Origin: Sphingomonadaceae bacterium
Lineage (GTDB): Bacteria; Pseudomonadota; Alphaproteobacteria; Sphingomonadales; Sphingomonadaceae
NCBI GenBank assembly: GCA_030147805.1
Contig: JASBUR010000021.1
Coordinates: 1-64,000, forward strand
DNA: 64,000 bases
Direction: 5' to 3'
Made by a program: the position numbers and the translations under genes. Below are positions 20,214 to 32,070 of this stretch, one piece after another. Under the pieces are notes generated by a model that worked only from the letters and a program-made list of their open reading frames with translations, ran no database searches and had not been told where the DNA came from. How positions within the stretch are numbered: position 1 is the first letter of the stretch; every line of letters starts with the position of its first letter.

Positions 20214-20811
20214 CTGGCTTACCGACCTCATCGAGCAGTCGGGCTATCTCGGCGTGGCGTTCCTGATGTTCCTCGAAACCGTGTTCCCGCCGATCCCGTC
20301 GGAGGTGATCATGTCGCTGGCCGGGTTCGAGGCCTCGACCGGCTCGCTGTCGCTCGGCGGGGTGATCGCCGCCGGCAGCGCCGGCGCGATGCTCGGCAAC
20401 ACCTTCTGGTATCTCGTCGCGCGCGCCTATGGCTACGACCGCTTCAAGCAGCTCACCGCGCGCCACGGCCGGCTGCTCACCATCCACCCCGAGGAGGTCG
20501 ACGAGGCCAAGGGCTGGTTCGACCGCTGGGGCGGCGCCGCGGTCGGCATCGGCCGCATCATCCCGACGGCGCGCTCGCTGATCTCGGTACCCGCCGGCAT
20601 CCTCAAGATGAGCCTGTCGCGCTTCTTCGTCTATTCGGCGATCGGCACCGTCACCTGGACCGCGCTGCTCGCCGCCGCCGGCTATGCGCTGGGGCGCGCC
20701 TATGCCGACGCCGAGAAATATATCAACCCGGTCGCCACCGGCGTGATGGTGCTGATCGTGCTCGGCTATCTCTACCGCTTCGCTACCTACGACCGGCGCG
20801 CCAAGGGCTAG
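20206..20811 (+). CDS. DedA family membrane protein
   Basis: GYLGVAFLMFLETVFPPIPSEVIMSLAGFEAS...GRIIPTARSLISVPAGILKMSLSRFFVYSAIGTVTWTALLAAAGY. Confidence 0.95.
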   Translation: MDSWLTDLIEQSGYLGVAFLMFLETVFPPIPSEVIMSLAGFEASTGSLSLGGVIAAGSAGAMLGNTFWYLVARAYGYDRFKQLTARHGRLLTIHPEEVDEAKGWFDRWGGAAVGIGRIIPTARSLISVPAGILKMSLSRFFVYSAIGTVTWTALLAAAGYALGRAYADAEKYINPVATGVMVLIVLGYLYRFATYDRRAKG

Positions 20812-20840
20812 GGTTTCGCGCAGGCCCCGCGCTTGGCGTT

Positions 20841-20919
20841 CGCCCCGAGCGTGTCGAAGGGCGCGCCTGCCCGGGCGTCCGAGCGCCCCAATCCTGCTTC
20901 GACAGGCTCAGCCGGAGCG
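20841..20919. repeat. Dispersed intergenic repeat, family B copy 1 (TTCGACAGGCTCAG type)
   Basis: Reverse complement closely matches 54238-54321. Confidence 0.8.
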
Positions 20920-20947
20920 CGTGTGGGCGGACCGGCAGGCGAACGCT

Positions 20948-21877
20948 TCACGCCCGCGGATGCGCGTTGCGATAGACGTCCATCAGATGCGCGGTATCGA
21001 CCGCGGTGTAGACCTGCGTCGACGACAGGCTGGCGTGGCCGAGCAGCTCCTGGATGGCGCGCAGGTCGGCGCCGCGGCCGAGCAGGTGCGTCGCGAAACT
21101 GTGGCGCAGCGCGTGCGGCGTCGCCGAGGGCGGCAGCCCCAGCCCGGCGCGCGCCGCCTGCATCGCGCGGCGAATCAGCGCCGCGTCGAGCGCGCCGCCC
21201 TTGGCGCCACGGAACAGCGCGCCGTCGCGCGGCAGCGGCCAGGGGCAGAGCGCGACATAGCGCTCGATCGCCGCGCGCACGACGGCGAGCAGCGGCACGA
21301 CGCGCGTCTTGCGGCGCTTGCCGGTGACGGTCAGCGTCTCGCCGAGCGGCAGCGCCGCGGCGGTGAGCGACAGCGCCTCGGCGATGCGCAGCCCGCTGCC
21401 GTAGAGCAGCAGCAGCACCGCCTCGTCGCGCGCCGCGATCCACGGCTCGGCGGCCTGCTCGCCGCTGTCGCCGATCACCGCCAGCGCATCGGCGGGCGAC
21501 AGCGGCCGCGGCACGCGCCTGCCGACCTTCGGACTCTTCAGCCCGGTGATGCCGTCGCAGTCGATCCCCCTGGCGCGCGCCAGCCAGCCGAAGAAGTTGC
21601 GCAGCGCCGAGACCTCGCGCGCCACCGAGACGTTGGCGAGCCCGTCGCCGCGCCGCGACGCAAGGAAGGCGCGGAAATCATTGAGCGTCAGCGCTGCGAG
21701 CGCGGGGCCGTCGACCAGCCGCCCGAGGTGCGGCCCCAGAAAGGCGACGAAGCCGTGGAGCGTCGCCGCATAGGCGCGCGAGGTGTGCGGCGACAGCCGC
21801 CGGCCGTGATCGAGCGCGCCGAGCCATTCGCCGACGAGCGTCTGCGCGGGATGGGTCAGGGTGGGGTCAGCAGCCAC
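20948..21877 (-). CDS. xerC: Tyrosine recombinase XerC
   Basis: [20 protein letters not shown]...[16 protein letters not shown]...[37 protein letters not shown]; catalytic R/HxxR/H/Y. Confidence 0.95.
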   Translation of the reverse strand: MAADPTLTHPAQTLVGEWLGALDHGRRLSPHTSRAYAATLHGFVAFLGPHLGRLVDGPALAALTLNDFRAFLASRRGDGLANVSVAREVSALRNFFGWLARARGIDCDGITGLKSPKVGRRVPRPLSPADALAVIGDSGEQAAEPWIAARDEAVLLLLYGSGLRIAEALSLTAAALPLGETLTVTGKRRKTRVVPLLAVVRAAIERYVALCPWPLPRDGALFRGAKGGALDAALIRRAMQAARAGLGLPPSATPHALRHSFATHLLGRGADLRAIQELLGHASLSSTQVYTAVDTAHLMDVYRNAHPRA

Positions 21878-22422
21878 CGGGCGATCATGCGCGAGACGAC
21901 GCTGCCGAGGAAGGCCAGAAGCTCGCCGCCGTGGCTGCCCTCGAAATTATGCGCGGCGCGCGACCCGAGCGCCAGCATGCCGACGGGCAGCGGCGCCGGC
22001 AGCTTCAGCCGGATCAGCGCCTCCGACCGGATGAGGTCGGCGGCCGGCCCGAACAGGTCGGCGCCGCGCTCCACCGCGCGCAGGCTGACGTCGGGGCCGC
22101 CGGCAAACACGCTGGTCAGCGCCGCGGCGCTCATCAGCTGCATCCCCTGCCCGCCGGCGCGGATCGCCTGGTCCTTGGTGACGAGCGCCAGCGCCACCGC
22201 GTCGACGCTGAGGATGTCGACCCAATCCTGCGTCACGACATGGATGAGGTGATCGAGTCCCTCGGCATCGATCGCCGCCAGCGCCGCGGCATGGATCTGC
22301 GCCACCGCGCCGGTATGGCCGCGCGCATAGGCGAGCAGGTCGGCGTTGGCCTCGTCGAGCGCGGCGACGCGGGCGCGCAGCCGCGCCACCGCATTGCTCT
22401 GGAAGTCGATCACGGTGCTCAT
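21856..22422 (-). CDS. DUF484 family protein
   Basis: [51 protein letters not shown]; upstream of xerC. Confidence 0.9.
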   Translation of the reverse strand: MSTVIDFQSNAVARLRARVAALDEANADLLAYARGHTGAVAQIHAAALAAIDAEGLDHLIHVVTQDWVDILSVDAVALALVTKDQAIRAGGQGMQLMSAAALTSVFAGGPDVSLRAVERGADLFGPAADLIRSEALIRLKLPAPLPVGMLALGSRAAHNFEGSHGGELLAFLGSVVSRMIARWLLTPP

Positions 22423-22457
22423 CGCCGCCGATGATAGCGCAGGTTGGTTAAGAGACC

Positions 22458-23111
22458 CTAGAGGATCGACTGGCCGGTCTTTTCCCAGTCGGCGGCGAAG
22501 GCGGCGAGGCCCTTGTCGGTCAGCGGGTGGTTGAACAGCGCCTTGATGACGGCGGGCGGCGCGGTCATCACCTCGGCGCCGATCTTCGCCGCCTGCAGCA
22601 CGTGGATCGGGTGGCGGATGCTGGCGACCAGGATCTCGGTCCGGAAGGCGTAATTGTCGTAGATCGTCTTGATGTCCTCGATCAGGTCCATGCCGTCGAA
22701 GCCGACGTCGTCGTGGCGGCCGACGAAGGGCGAGATGAACGCCGCGCCGGCCTTCGCCGCGAGCAGCGCCTGGTTGGCGCTGAAGCATAGCGTCACGTTG
22801 ACCATCACGCCATCGTCCGACAGCTTCTTGCAGGCGCGAAGGCCGGCGAGCGTCAGCGGCACCTTGACGGCGATGTTGTCGCCGAGCGTCAACAGCTTTT
22901 CCGCCTCGCGCATCATGCCGTCGTAATCCATCGCCACCACTTCGGCCGACACCGGCCCGTCGACCAGCTTGGCGATCTCGGCGATCACCTCGAGGAACTG
23001 GCGGCCCGACTTGTGGATCAGGCTGGGGTTGGTGGTGACGCCGTCGAGCAGGCCGGTCTCGGCGAGCTCGGCGATGTCCTTGGTGTCGGCGGTATCGACG
23101 AAGAATTTCAT
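22458..23111 (-). CDS. fsa: Fructose-6-phosphate aldolase / transaldolase family protein
   Basis: [37 protein letters not shown]...[28 protein letters not shown]. Confidence 0.95.
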   Translation of the reverse strand: MKFFVDTADTKDIAELAETGLLDGVTTNPSLIHKSGRQFLEVIAEIAKLVDGPVSAEVVAMDYDGMMREAEKLLTLGDNIAVKVPLTLAGLRACKKLSDDGVMVNVTLCFSANQALLAAKAGAAFISPFVGRHDDVGFDGMDLIEDIKTIYDNYAFRTEILVASIRHPIHVLQAAKIGAEVMTAPPAVIKALFNHPLTDKGLAAFAADWEKTGQSIL

Positions 23112-23174
23112 GGTCGCGGAGGCCTTGCGTGGGGGGCGATGCGCCTGCTCTATCGCGGCGGGAGACCGAATGCC

Positions 23175-23713
23175 ATGCCGCAAAATGCCCCGCCGACTCT
23201 CGTCACCGCCCGGCTGACGCTGCGCGCGCACGACACCGCCGACTTCGCCGAAAGCGCCGCGATGTGGGCCGACGAGCGCGTGACGCGCTTCATCGGCGGC
23301 CGCCCGTCGACCGCGGAGGAAGCCTGGCAGCGGCTGCTGCGCTACGGCGGGCTGTGGGCGCTGCTCGGCTTCGGCTATTGGGTGGTGCGCGAGCGCGGCA
23401 GCGACGCCTTCGTCGGCGAGATCGGCTTCGGCAATTTCCACCGCGACCTCGACCCGCCGTTCGGCGACACGCCCGAAATCGGCTGGGCGCTCAGCCCGCG
23501 GGCGCAGGGGCAGGGCTTTGCCGGCGAGGCGGTGCAGGCCGCCGTCGCCTGGGCGGATGCGCAGCGCTTCGACCGGACCGTCTGCCTGATCTCGCCCGAC
23601 AATGCGCCGTCGATCCGCGTCGCCGAGCGCGCCGGCTATCGCAACTATGCGCGCACCGACTTCAAGGGCAGCCCGACGATGCTGTTCGAGCGCCCGGTCG
23701 AGCGGCGCGCGGA

Positions 23714-23741
<28 letters not shown>
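23175..23741 (+). CDS. GNAT family N-acetyltransferase
   Basis: [32 protein letters not shown]...[27 protein letters not shown]. Confidence 0.92.
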
Positions 23742-24405
<664 letters not shown>

Positions 24406-24409
<4 letters not shown>

Positions 24410-27096
24410 CGCGGCTCCTCGTCGCTCGCGCGCAGGATCAGCGCCTCGGGGACGCCGATCGCGAAGCAGGCGCCGCGCCGGTCGGTCCGGTTCGACGCGC
24501 GCACCGACAGGCCCATCGCCTCGGCGAAGCCCTTGACGATCGCGAGCCCGAGGCCGGTGCCGCCCTTGCGGTCGGAGCCTTCGATTCGCGCGAAGGTGTC
24601 GAAGACGTCGTTCTCGCGCCCCGGCGGCAGCCCGATGCCCTCGTCGAGGATCGCCAGCGTCAGCTGCCCCGCGCGGCGCTCGGCGCGCACGATGATGGGG
24701 GTTCCGGGATCGGCATATTTGCCGGCGTTGTCGAGCAGGTTGATCAGGCAATGGTGGAACAGCTGCGGATCGGCGCGAACCAGCGGCATGTTGGGCGCGA
24801 CCTCGAGCGTGATCGGATGGTCGGCGAGCGACCGCCGCACGTCGTGCACCGCGCTCGCGACCGCATCGGTCAGGTCGATCGGCTCGGCCGCGACGCGAAC
24901 CGCGCCCGCCTCGACGCGTGCCATGTCGAGCAGATTGGCGACGAAGCGGTTGAGTCGCTGCGCCTCGACCTCGAGCCCGTCGACGAGCGCCGGATCGAGC
25001 CCCTCGCAGCGCGCAGCGCGGATCTGTGCCGCCGAGGCGAGGATGGTGGTGAGCGGCGTGCGCAGGTCGTGACTGACCGACGAGAGCAGCGCCGAGCGCA
25101 GCCGGTCGCGCTCCTTGAGCTGCGAGACCTGGCGCATTTCGCCGTCGAGCAGCATCCGTTCGAGCGCCAGCGCGGTCTGGTCGAGCAGGCTCATCAGCAG
25201 CGGCATCCGGTCGGCGCGCACCGGATCGCGGCCGTCGTCGCGCGCCAGACCGAGCACCGCGAGATTGCCGCGGCCGGTGTGCAGCGGCTGGAACAGCCAG
25301 TCGGCTGCGGTTAGCGTCTGCGACCCGCGGCCCGCCGGCTGGCCCTTGTCGATCGCCCACTGCGCCGCGGCCAGTTCGATCTGGCCGAGCCGGTCCTCGG
25401 GCGGGAAGGCGCCGCGCAGCACCAGCCCGTCGTCTTCGGGCATCAGCAGCACGGTGCGCGCGTCGAACAGGCGCGCGACCTCGCCGCACACCACGCGCGC
25501 CACCTCGTCGGCGGTCGACAGCCCGGTCAGATGCCGCGAGAAGCCGGCAAGCGCCGCATTCTGCCGGGCGCCGCGCGTGGCGAGGTCGGCCTGCGCGCGT
25601 ACCCGCGCGGCGAGCTGGCTCGTCACCACCGCCACCGACAGCAGGACGAGCAGCGTGACGACGTTCTCGGGATTGGAGATGGTCAGCGAGCCGGTCGGCG
25701 GCAGGAAGAAGAAGTTATAGGCGAGCGACGACAGCAGCCCCGCCGCGATCCCCTGGCGCAGGCCGAACAGGCTTGCCGCGGCCATCACCGGGACCAGGTA
25801 GAGCAGCGCGACGTTGGCCAGGTTGAGGAAGCGCGCCAGGCTGAGACCGAGCAGGGTGACGACGACCACCATCGCGATCGCCCAGGCATAGTCGCGCCGG
25901 CGACCCCACGGCGCGCGCGCCGGCCGCGCCGGACGGGCCGCGGCGGCCGCGCGGTCGTCATGGGCCGGGATGACGTGGACGACCACGTCGCCGATACTGC
26001 GCACCAGATTGTCGACCACCGAGCCGTGGCGAAGTTCGAACCAGCGGCTGCGCGCCGACTTGCCGATGATGAGCTGCGTGACCCGCGCATCCTCGACATA
26101 GGCGCGCAGCCCCTCGAACACCGTTGCGGCGGGAATCGAGGCGGTCGTCGCGCCGAGTTCCGCCGCCAGGCGCAGCGCCTCCCCCACGCGGGCGCGCTCG
26201 GCCTCGCCGAACTCGCGCGCGCGCGGCGTCTCGATGTGAACCGCGGTCCAGGGCGCCTTGAGCGCGTCGGCCTGCCGCTTGGCGGCCCGGACCAGCTCGA
26301 GCGACCCTGGCAGCTCGCTCACCGCGACCAGCAGGCGCTCGCCGGCGGCGAAGCTGCCCGCCAGCGCCTGGCCGCGCAGATAATCCAGCATCTGCGCGTC
26401 GACCGCCTGCGCGGCGCGGCGCAGCGCCATCTCGCGCAGCGCCGACAGGTTGGATTTCGAGAAGAAGTGCGTGAGCGCGCGGCTCGCCTCGGCGGGGACG
26501 TAGACCTTGCCCTCCTTCAGCCGGTCGATGAGCTCGTCGGGCGGGATGTCGACGACCTGCAGCTCGGCGTTCTCGAGAATGCGGTCGGGGACGGTCTCGC
26601 GAACGCGGACACGCGTGAACGACGCGACGATGTCGTTGAGGCTTTCGAGATGCTGGATGTTGATCGTCGAATAGACGTCGATACCGGCGTCGAGCAGCTC
26701 CTCGACGTCCTGATAGCGTTTGGGATGCCGGCTGCCGGGGGCGTTGCTGTGCGCGAGCTCGTCGACCAGCACGAGCTGCGGCCGCCGCGCCAGCACCGCG
26801 TCGAGGTCCATCTCGTCGAAGGCGCGGCCCCGCCCCTCGACCGGGCGCCGCGCGATCACCTCGAACGGCGCCACCAGCGCTTCGGTCTCGTTGCGGCCAT
26901 GAGTCTCGACGACGCCGACGACGACGTCGATCCCGGCCTTGAGCCGCGCGGCGCCGTCGAGGAGCATTTCATAGGTCTTGCCGACCCCGGGCGCCGCGCC
27001 GAGGAACACCTTCAGGCGCCCGCGGCCTTCCTGTGCCGCGGCGCGCAGGAAGGCTTCGGGCGGCGGGCGGTCGGGTTCGGTCGGACGGCTGGTCAC
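24406..27096 (-). CDS. kdpD: Sensor histidine kinase KdpD
   Basis: GRLKVFLGAAPGVGKTYEMLLDGA...DELAHSNAPGSRHPKRYQDVEELLDAGIDVYSTINIQHLESLND; HisKA and HATPase domains. Confidence 0.98.
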
Positions 27097-27683
27097 CGCG
27101 GCGATTGTGCCGTGACCCCGTCCAACTGTCGATTGAGCAGCAGGATGTTGACGCGCGGCGCGCCGAGCAGGCCGAGCGTCGGCTGGCGCACCGACCGCTC
27201 CACCATCGCGCGGAGCAGCGCTTCGGGAAGCCCGCGCGCGGCGGCGACACGCGGGACCTGCGCCAGCGCGGCGGCGGGCGATACATCAGGATCGAGCCCC
27301 GATCCGCTCGCCGTCACCAGATCGGCCGGGACCGCGCCCCTGACCCCGGCCGACCGCTGCGCCGCGACGTCGGCGCGGATGCGGTCGGCGAGCGCCCGGC
27401 TGGTCGGGCCGAGGTTGGATCCCGACGAGGCGGCGGCGTCATAGCCTTGGCCGGCCGCCGAGGGGCGCGGATGGAAATAGGCCGGGCTCGTGAAGGCCTG
27501 GCCGACCAATTCGGAGCCGACGAGCCGCTCGCCGTCGCGGATGAGGCTGCCGTTGGCCTGGCGCGGAAACAGCGCCTGGCCGATCGCCAGCGTCAGCAGC
27601 GGATAGCCGAGCCCGAGCAGCAGCGTGAACAGCAGGAGCAGTGCCAGCGCGGGCCGGAGCGCGGAACGAAGTTCGGAACCCAT
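27093..27683 (-). CDS. kdpC: Potassium-transporting ATPase subunit C
   Basis: LRSALRPALALLLLFTLLLGLGYPLLTLAIGQALFPRQANGSLI...YFHPRPSAAGQGYDAAASSGSNLGPTS. Confidence 0.97.
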   Translation of the reverse strand: MGSELRSALRPALALLLLFTLLLGLGYPLLTLAIGQALFPRQANGSLIRDGERLVGSELVGQAFTSPAYFHPRPSAAGQGYDAAASSGSNLGPTSRALADRIRADVAAQRSAGVRGAVPADLVTASGSGLDPDVSPAAALAQVPRVAAARGLPEALLRAMVERSVRQPTLGLLGAPRVNILLLNRQLDGVTAQSPR

Positions 27684-27695
27684 TGTCGCTATTCC

Positions 27696-29735
27696 TCAGG
27701 CGAGACCGAGGCCGGAAACGGCCAGGTCGATGAGCTTGATGCCGACGAACGGGGCGACGAGGCCGCCCAGCCCATAGACGGCGAGGTTGCGCGCGAGTAG
27801 CTGGCCGGCCCCGGCGGGCCGGCATTTCACGCCGCGCAGCGCCAGCGGCACGAGGATCGGGATGATCAGCGCGTTGAAGATGATCGCCGACAGGATCGCG
27901 CTTTCGGGCGAGCCGAGCCGCATGACGTTCAATGCCGCGAGCCCCGGATAGAGCACGACGAACATCGCCGGGATGATCGCGAAATATTTGGCGACGTCGT
28001 TCGCCACCGAGAAGGTGGTGAGCGCGCCGCGCGTCATCAGCAGCTGCTTGCCGAGGCCGACGATCTCGATGAGCTTGGTCGGGTCGCTGTCGAGATCGAC
28101 CATGTTGCCCGCCTCGCGTGCCGCCTGCGTGCCGGTGTTCATCGCCACGCCGACATCGGACTGCGCCAGCGCCGGCGCGTCATTGGTGCCGTCGCCGCAC
28201 ATCGCCACCAGCCGCCCGCCCTGCTGTTCCTGGCGGATCAGCGCGAGCTTGTCCTCGGGGCTGGCCTGCGCGAGGAAATCGTCCACCCCCGCCTCGGCGG
28301 CGATCGACGCCGCGGTCAGCGGATTGTCGCCGGTGATCATCACGGTGCGGATGCCCATGCGGCGCAGCTCCGCGAAGCGTTCGCGCACCCCCGCCTTGAT
28401 GATGTCCTTCAGCTGCAGCACCCCGAGCGGCCGCCCGTCGCGGACCACGGCGAGCGGCGTGCCGCCCGAGCGCCCGATCTCGTCGGCGGCGCGGCGAAGG
28501 TCGGCCACCGCCGGCCCGTGACTCTGATCGGCGATCGTCCTCAACACCGAATCGACCGCGCCCTTCTGGATCAGCGAGCCCTCGACGCGGACCCCCGACA
28601 GCCGCGTCTGCGCCGTAAAGGCGATGACCTCGGCGTCGGCAGGCAGCTGCCGCGCGGCGACGCCATAGGTGTCGCGCGCCAGCCCGACGATCGAGCGCCC
28701 CTCGGGAGTCTCGTCGGCGAGACTCGACAGATAGGCCGCCTCGGCGAGCTCGGCGATCGATACGCCGCCGACCGGCCGGAACGCGGTCGCGTGGCGGTCG
28801 CCGACGGTGATGGTGCCGGTCTTGTCGAGCAGCAGCACGTCGATGTCGCCCGCCGCCTCGACCGCACGGCCCGACTTCGCCAGCACGTTGAAGCGGACCA
28901 GCCGGTCCATCCCGGCGATGCCGATCGCCGACAGCAGCGCGGCGATCGTCGTGGGAATGAGCGTGATCAGCAGCGCGGCGAGGATGGTGACGGGGACCAG
29001 CGCGCCGGCATAGATCGAGAAGCTCGGGATCGTCGCCACCGCGATCAGGAAGATGATGGTGAGGCCGACGAGCAGGATGGTCAGCGCGATCTCGTTGGGG
29101 GCCTTCTGCCGGCTGGCGCCTTCGACGAGCGCGATCATCCGGTCGAGGAAGCCGTGGCCCGGGTCGACGGTGACGCGCACCTTGATCTGGTCGGAGATGA
29201 CGCGCGTGCCCGCGGTCACCGCTGACCGGTCGCCGCCCGCCTCGCGGATCACCGGCGCCGACTCGCCGGTGATCGCCGCCTCGTTGACGCTGGCGACGCC
29301 GTCGACGACCTCGCCGTCGGCCGGGATCAGGTCGCCGGTTTCGACGAGTACGATGTCGCCGGCCTTGAGCGCGCTCGCCGGCACCGTCTCATGCGCGGGG
29401 CCGCCGCGCATCAGCCGCTTGGCGGTCAGCTCGGCCTTGGTGGCGCGAAGGCTCGCCGCCTGCGCCTTGCCGCGCCCCTCGGCCAGCGCCTCGGCGAAGT
29501 TGCCGAACAGCACGGTCAGCCACAGCCAGAACACCAGCTGCGCCTTGAAGCCGGTGGTGCCGCCGCCCGCGCCGACGAGCAGCAGGATCGTCAGCAGCGT
29601 CGCGACGACCGCGGTGGTGAACATCACCGGATTGCGCACCAGCGTCGCCGGGTTGAGCTTCCGGAAGCTGTCGACGATCGCCGGCCGCGCCAGCGCCCAG
29701 GTGAACAGCGTCTGCGGCGTGGGATGCTTGGTCAT
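27696..29735 (-). CDS. kdpB: Potassium-transporting ATPase subunit B
   Basis: P-type ATPase [58 protein letters not shown]. Confidence 0.98.
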   Translation of the reverse strand: MTKHPTPQTLFTWALARPAIVDSFRKLNPATLVRNPVMFTTAVVATLLTILLLVGAGGGTTGFKAQLVFWLWLTVLFGNFAEALAEGRGKAQAASLRATKAELTAKRLMRGGPAHETVPASALKAGDIVLVETGDLIPADGEVVDGVASVNEAAITGESAPVIREAGGDRSAVTAGTRVISDQIKVRVTVDPGHGFLDRMIALVEGASRQKAPNEIALTILLVGLTIIFLIAVATIPSFSIYAGALVPVTILAALLITLIPTTIAALLSAIGIAGMDRLVRFNVLAKSGRAVEAAGDIDVLLLDKTGTITVGDRHATAFRPVGGVSIAELAEAAYLSSLADETPEGRSIVGLARDTYGVAARQLPADAEVIAFTAQTRLSGVRVEGSLIQKGAVDSVLRTIADQSHGPAVADLRRAADEIGRSGGTPLAVVRDGRPLGVLQLKDIIKAGVRERFAELRRMGIRTVMITGDNPLTAASIAAEAGVDDFLAQASPEDKLALIRQEQQGGRLVAMCGDGTNDAPALAQSDVGVAMNTGTQAAREAGNMVDLDSDPTKLIEIVGLGKQLLMTRGALTTFSVANDVAKYFAIIPAMFVVLYPGLAALNVMRLGSPESAILSAIIFNALIIPILVPLALRGVKCRPAGAGQLLARNLAVYGLGGLVAPFVGIKLIDLAVSGLGLA

Positions 29736-29742
29736 GGGGTCC

Positions 29743-31452
29743 TCAGTAGAGCTGGCCGCTGATCATCGCCGCCTGGCCCGCGCCCGGCCCGAGCGCGAGC
29801 GCCGGCAGGAAGGTCAGGCCGCCGAGGATCAGGATGAGGCCGACGAGCATGGCGACCCACAGCGGGCCGGTGGTCGGGAACGAGCCCGCCGACGGCGGCG
29901 TGAAGCGCTTGGCGGCGAGCGAGCCGGCGATCGCCAGCATCGGCAGGATGACGAAGAAGCGGCCGGCGAACATCGCGACGCCGAGCAGCGCGTCGTAGAA
30001 GCGCGTGTTCGCGGTGAGGCCCGCAAAGGCCGAGCCGTTGTTCGCGACCGCGCTGGTGAAGGCGTAGAGGATCTCCGAGAAGCCGTGCGGCCCCTTGGCG
30101 AGCGGCCCGGCGAGCCCCGCCCCGGTGACGCTGGCGATCGCGGTGCAGCCGAGGATCATCAGCGGCAGGATCGTGATCGCGAGCACCGCGAGCTTGACCT
30201 CGCGCGCCTCGATCTTCTTGCCGACATATTCGGGGCTGCGCCCGACCATCAGCCCGGCGACGAACACCGCGAGGATGGCGAAGAGCAGGATGCCGTAGAG
30301 GCCGGCGCCGACGCCGCCGATGATGATCTCGCCGAGCTGCATGTTGAGCAGCGGGATCATCCCGCCGATCGGCGTGAAGCTGCCGTGCATCGCATTGACC
30401 GCGCCGCAGGAGGCGGCGGTGGTGACGACGGCGAACAGCGCCGAGGCGGCGATGCCGAAGCGCGTCTCCTTGCCCTCCATGTTGCCGTCGGCCGCGTCGA
30501 CGCCGAGCGCCTGGTGGATCGGGTTGCCGGCGGCTTCGGCCCTGTAGGTGACGGTCGTTCCGGCGATGAACAGCACCAGCATCGCCGCGAGGATCGCCCA
30601 GCCCTGGCGGGTGTTGCCGACCGCCTTGCCGAACATCCAGGTCAGCCCGGCACCGGTCGCGAAGATCGACAGCATCTGGACGAAGTTGACGAGGTCGGTG
30701 GGGTTTTCGAACGGGTGCGCCGAATTGGCGTTGAAGAAGCCGCCGCCGTTGGTGCCGAACATCTTGATCGCCAGCTGCGACGCCACCGGCCCCAGCGCGA
30801 TCGTCTGCGACGCGCCCTCGACCGTCGTCGCCGTCACCGATCCGGCGAGCGTCTGCGGCACGCCACTGGCCATCAGGAAGATCGCGTAGGCGAGGCTGGC
30901 GGGCAGCAGCAGGTAGAGCGTGATGCGCGTGAGGTCGGCCCAGTAATTGCCGATACCCGTCGCCTCGCGCCGCGCGAAGCCGCGGACCAGCGCGAAGGCG
31001 AGCGCGATGCCCGTCGCCGCCGACAGGAAATTCTGCACGGTGAAGCCGAGCATCTGCACGAGATGCGACATCGTCGTTTCGCCACCATAGCTCTGCCAGT
31101 TGGTGTTGGTGACGAAGCTGATCGCGGTGGCGAACGCGAGATGCCCCGGCACCGCATCGAACCCCTGCGGATTGAGCGGCAGCACGTCCTGGAGCCGCAG
31201 CAGCGCGTAGAGCAGGAGGATGCCGGCGAGGTTGAACATCAGCATCGCGACCGCATAGCCGCGCCAGCTCTGCTCGCGCGCCGGGTCGATTCCGCCGGCC
31301 GTGTAGAGCAGCCGCTCGAGCGGGCCGAGGACGGGGTGCAGCGGCGTCCGCCGGCCCGCGTAGAGCGCGAACAGCCACGCGCCCATCGGCCGGGCGAGCG
31401 CCGCGACCAGCGCCGTGAACAACAGGATGAGAAGCCAGCCTTGGACGTTCAT
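29743..31452 (-). CDS. kdpA: Potassium-transporting ATPase subunit A
   Basis: [67 protein letters not shown]. Confidence 0.98.
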   Translation of the reverse strand: MNVQGWLLILLFTALVAALARPMGAWLFALYAGRRTPLHPVLGPLERLLYTAGGIDPAREQSWRGYAVAMLMFNLAGILLLYALLRLQDVLPLNPQGFDAVPGHLAFATAISFVTNTNWQSYGGETTMSHLVQMLGFTVQNFLSAATGIALAFALVRGFARREATGIGNYWADLTRITLYLLLPASLAYAIFLMASGVPQTLAGSVTATTVEGASQTIALGPVASQLAIKMFGTNGGGFFNANSAHPFENPTDLVNFVQMLSIFATGAGLTWMFGKAVGNTRQGWAILAAMLVLFIAGTTVTYRAEAAGNPIHQALGVDAADGNMEGKETRFGIAASALFAVVTTAASCGAVNAMHGSFTPIGGMIPLLNMQLGEIIIGGVGAGLYGILLFAILAVFVAGLMVGRSPEYVGKKIEAREVKLAVLAITILPLMILGCTAIASVTGAGLAGPLAKGPHGFSEILYAFTSAVANNGSAFAGLTANTRFYDALLGVAMFAGRFFVILPMLAIAGSLAAKRFTPPSAGSFPTTGPLWVAMLVGLILILGGLTFLPALALGPGAGQAAMISGQLY

Positions 31453-31473
31453 CGCGCGTCTCCGCAGAAGGGG

Positions 31474-31563
31474 TCAGAAGCGCTCGGGTCGCAGCAGGAC
31501 GACCACGAGGTAGACGAGGAGGCCGGCAGCGGTCAGCGCGCCGAGCCAGAGGTCGAGAATCAT
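31474..31563 (-). CDS. kdpF: Potassium-transporting ATPase subunit F (29 aa)
   Basis: MILDLWLGALTAAGLLVYLVVVLLRPERF, typical KdpF with C-terminal LLRPERF; GGAGA upstream. Confidence 0.93.
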   Translation of the reverse strand: MILDLWLGALTAAGLLVYLVVVLLRPERF

Positions 31564-31577
31564 GGGCGGTCTCCAGG

Positions 31578-31661
31578 TCAGGCCCGTTCGCCGAGCGTGA
31601 TGCAGGCAAGGCCCAACAGGGCGAGCCCGAGGGTGATTCCGATCCACAGCAAATCGTCCAC
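31578..31661 (-). CDS. Putative 27-aa membrane micro-protein upstream of kdpF
   Basis: GTG start, VDDLLWIGITLGLALLGLACITLGERA; SD GAGGAGA 7-8 nt upstream; single hydrophobic helix. Confidence 0.55.
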   Translation of the reverse strand: MDDLLWIGITLGLALLGLACITLGERA

Positions 31662-31673
31662 GGCGAGCTCTCC

Positions 31674-31778
31674 TCAGAAGGACGCGGTGAGCGAGAACAG
31701 CACGGCGGCGTCGGTGATGTCGTGATCTGGATCAACGAGACGGCGGTTCGCGTCGGCGCCGACGAGCGGAATGGGCAT
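31674..31778 (-). other. 34-aa ORF resembling the C-terminal strand of an outer-membrane porin; possible gene remnant or leader ORF
   Basis: MPIPLVGADANRRLVDPDHDITDAAVLFSLTASF; AGGAGG 9 nt upstream of ATG; porin-like C-terminal SLTASF. Confidence 0.35.
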
Positions 31779-32070
31779 CGAGAAGGGCCTCCTGATGGCC
31801 GCAGGCCACGCCCGGCATCGGGCGGCGGCGCTACGGCGATGATCGAGGCAGGTTGATTAGGCGCATCGCGCGTAAGTCTTCCATACCGAGCCGGTCCGAT
31901 CGGCATATGTTCGGCGTAAGTTTTTGCCGATTTTGGAGCCGGCAGGCGGCGTTGCACGCGCGGCGCGGGTCGCCGGTCGCGGGGTTCGGCACGGCCGGGC
32001 GCCGGGTGGGGTGAAAAAGCCGGACGGCGTGATATATACGACTAACGCAGTTGATGGAGAGCGCAGACAC

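Noticed and set aside
20948-21877. Tyrosine recombinase as evidence for an integrative element
   Set aside because: Sequence and DUF484 linkage fit the housekeeping XerC; no att sites or cargo beside it
29053-31725. 890-aa plus-strand ORF antisense to kdpB/kdpA
   Set aside because: Biased-composition antisense frame over well-supported kdp genes
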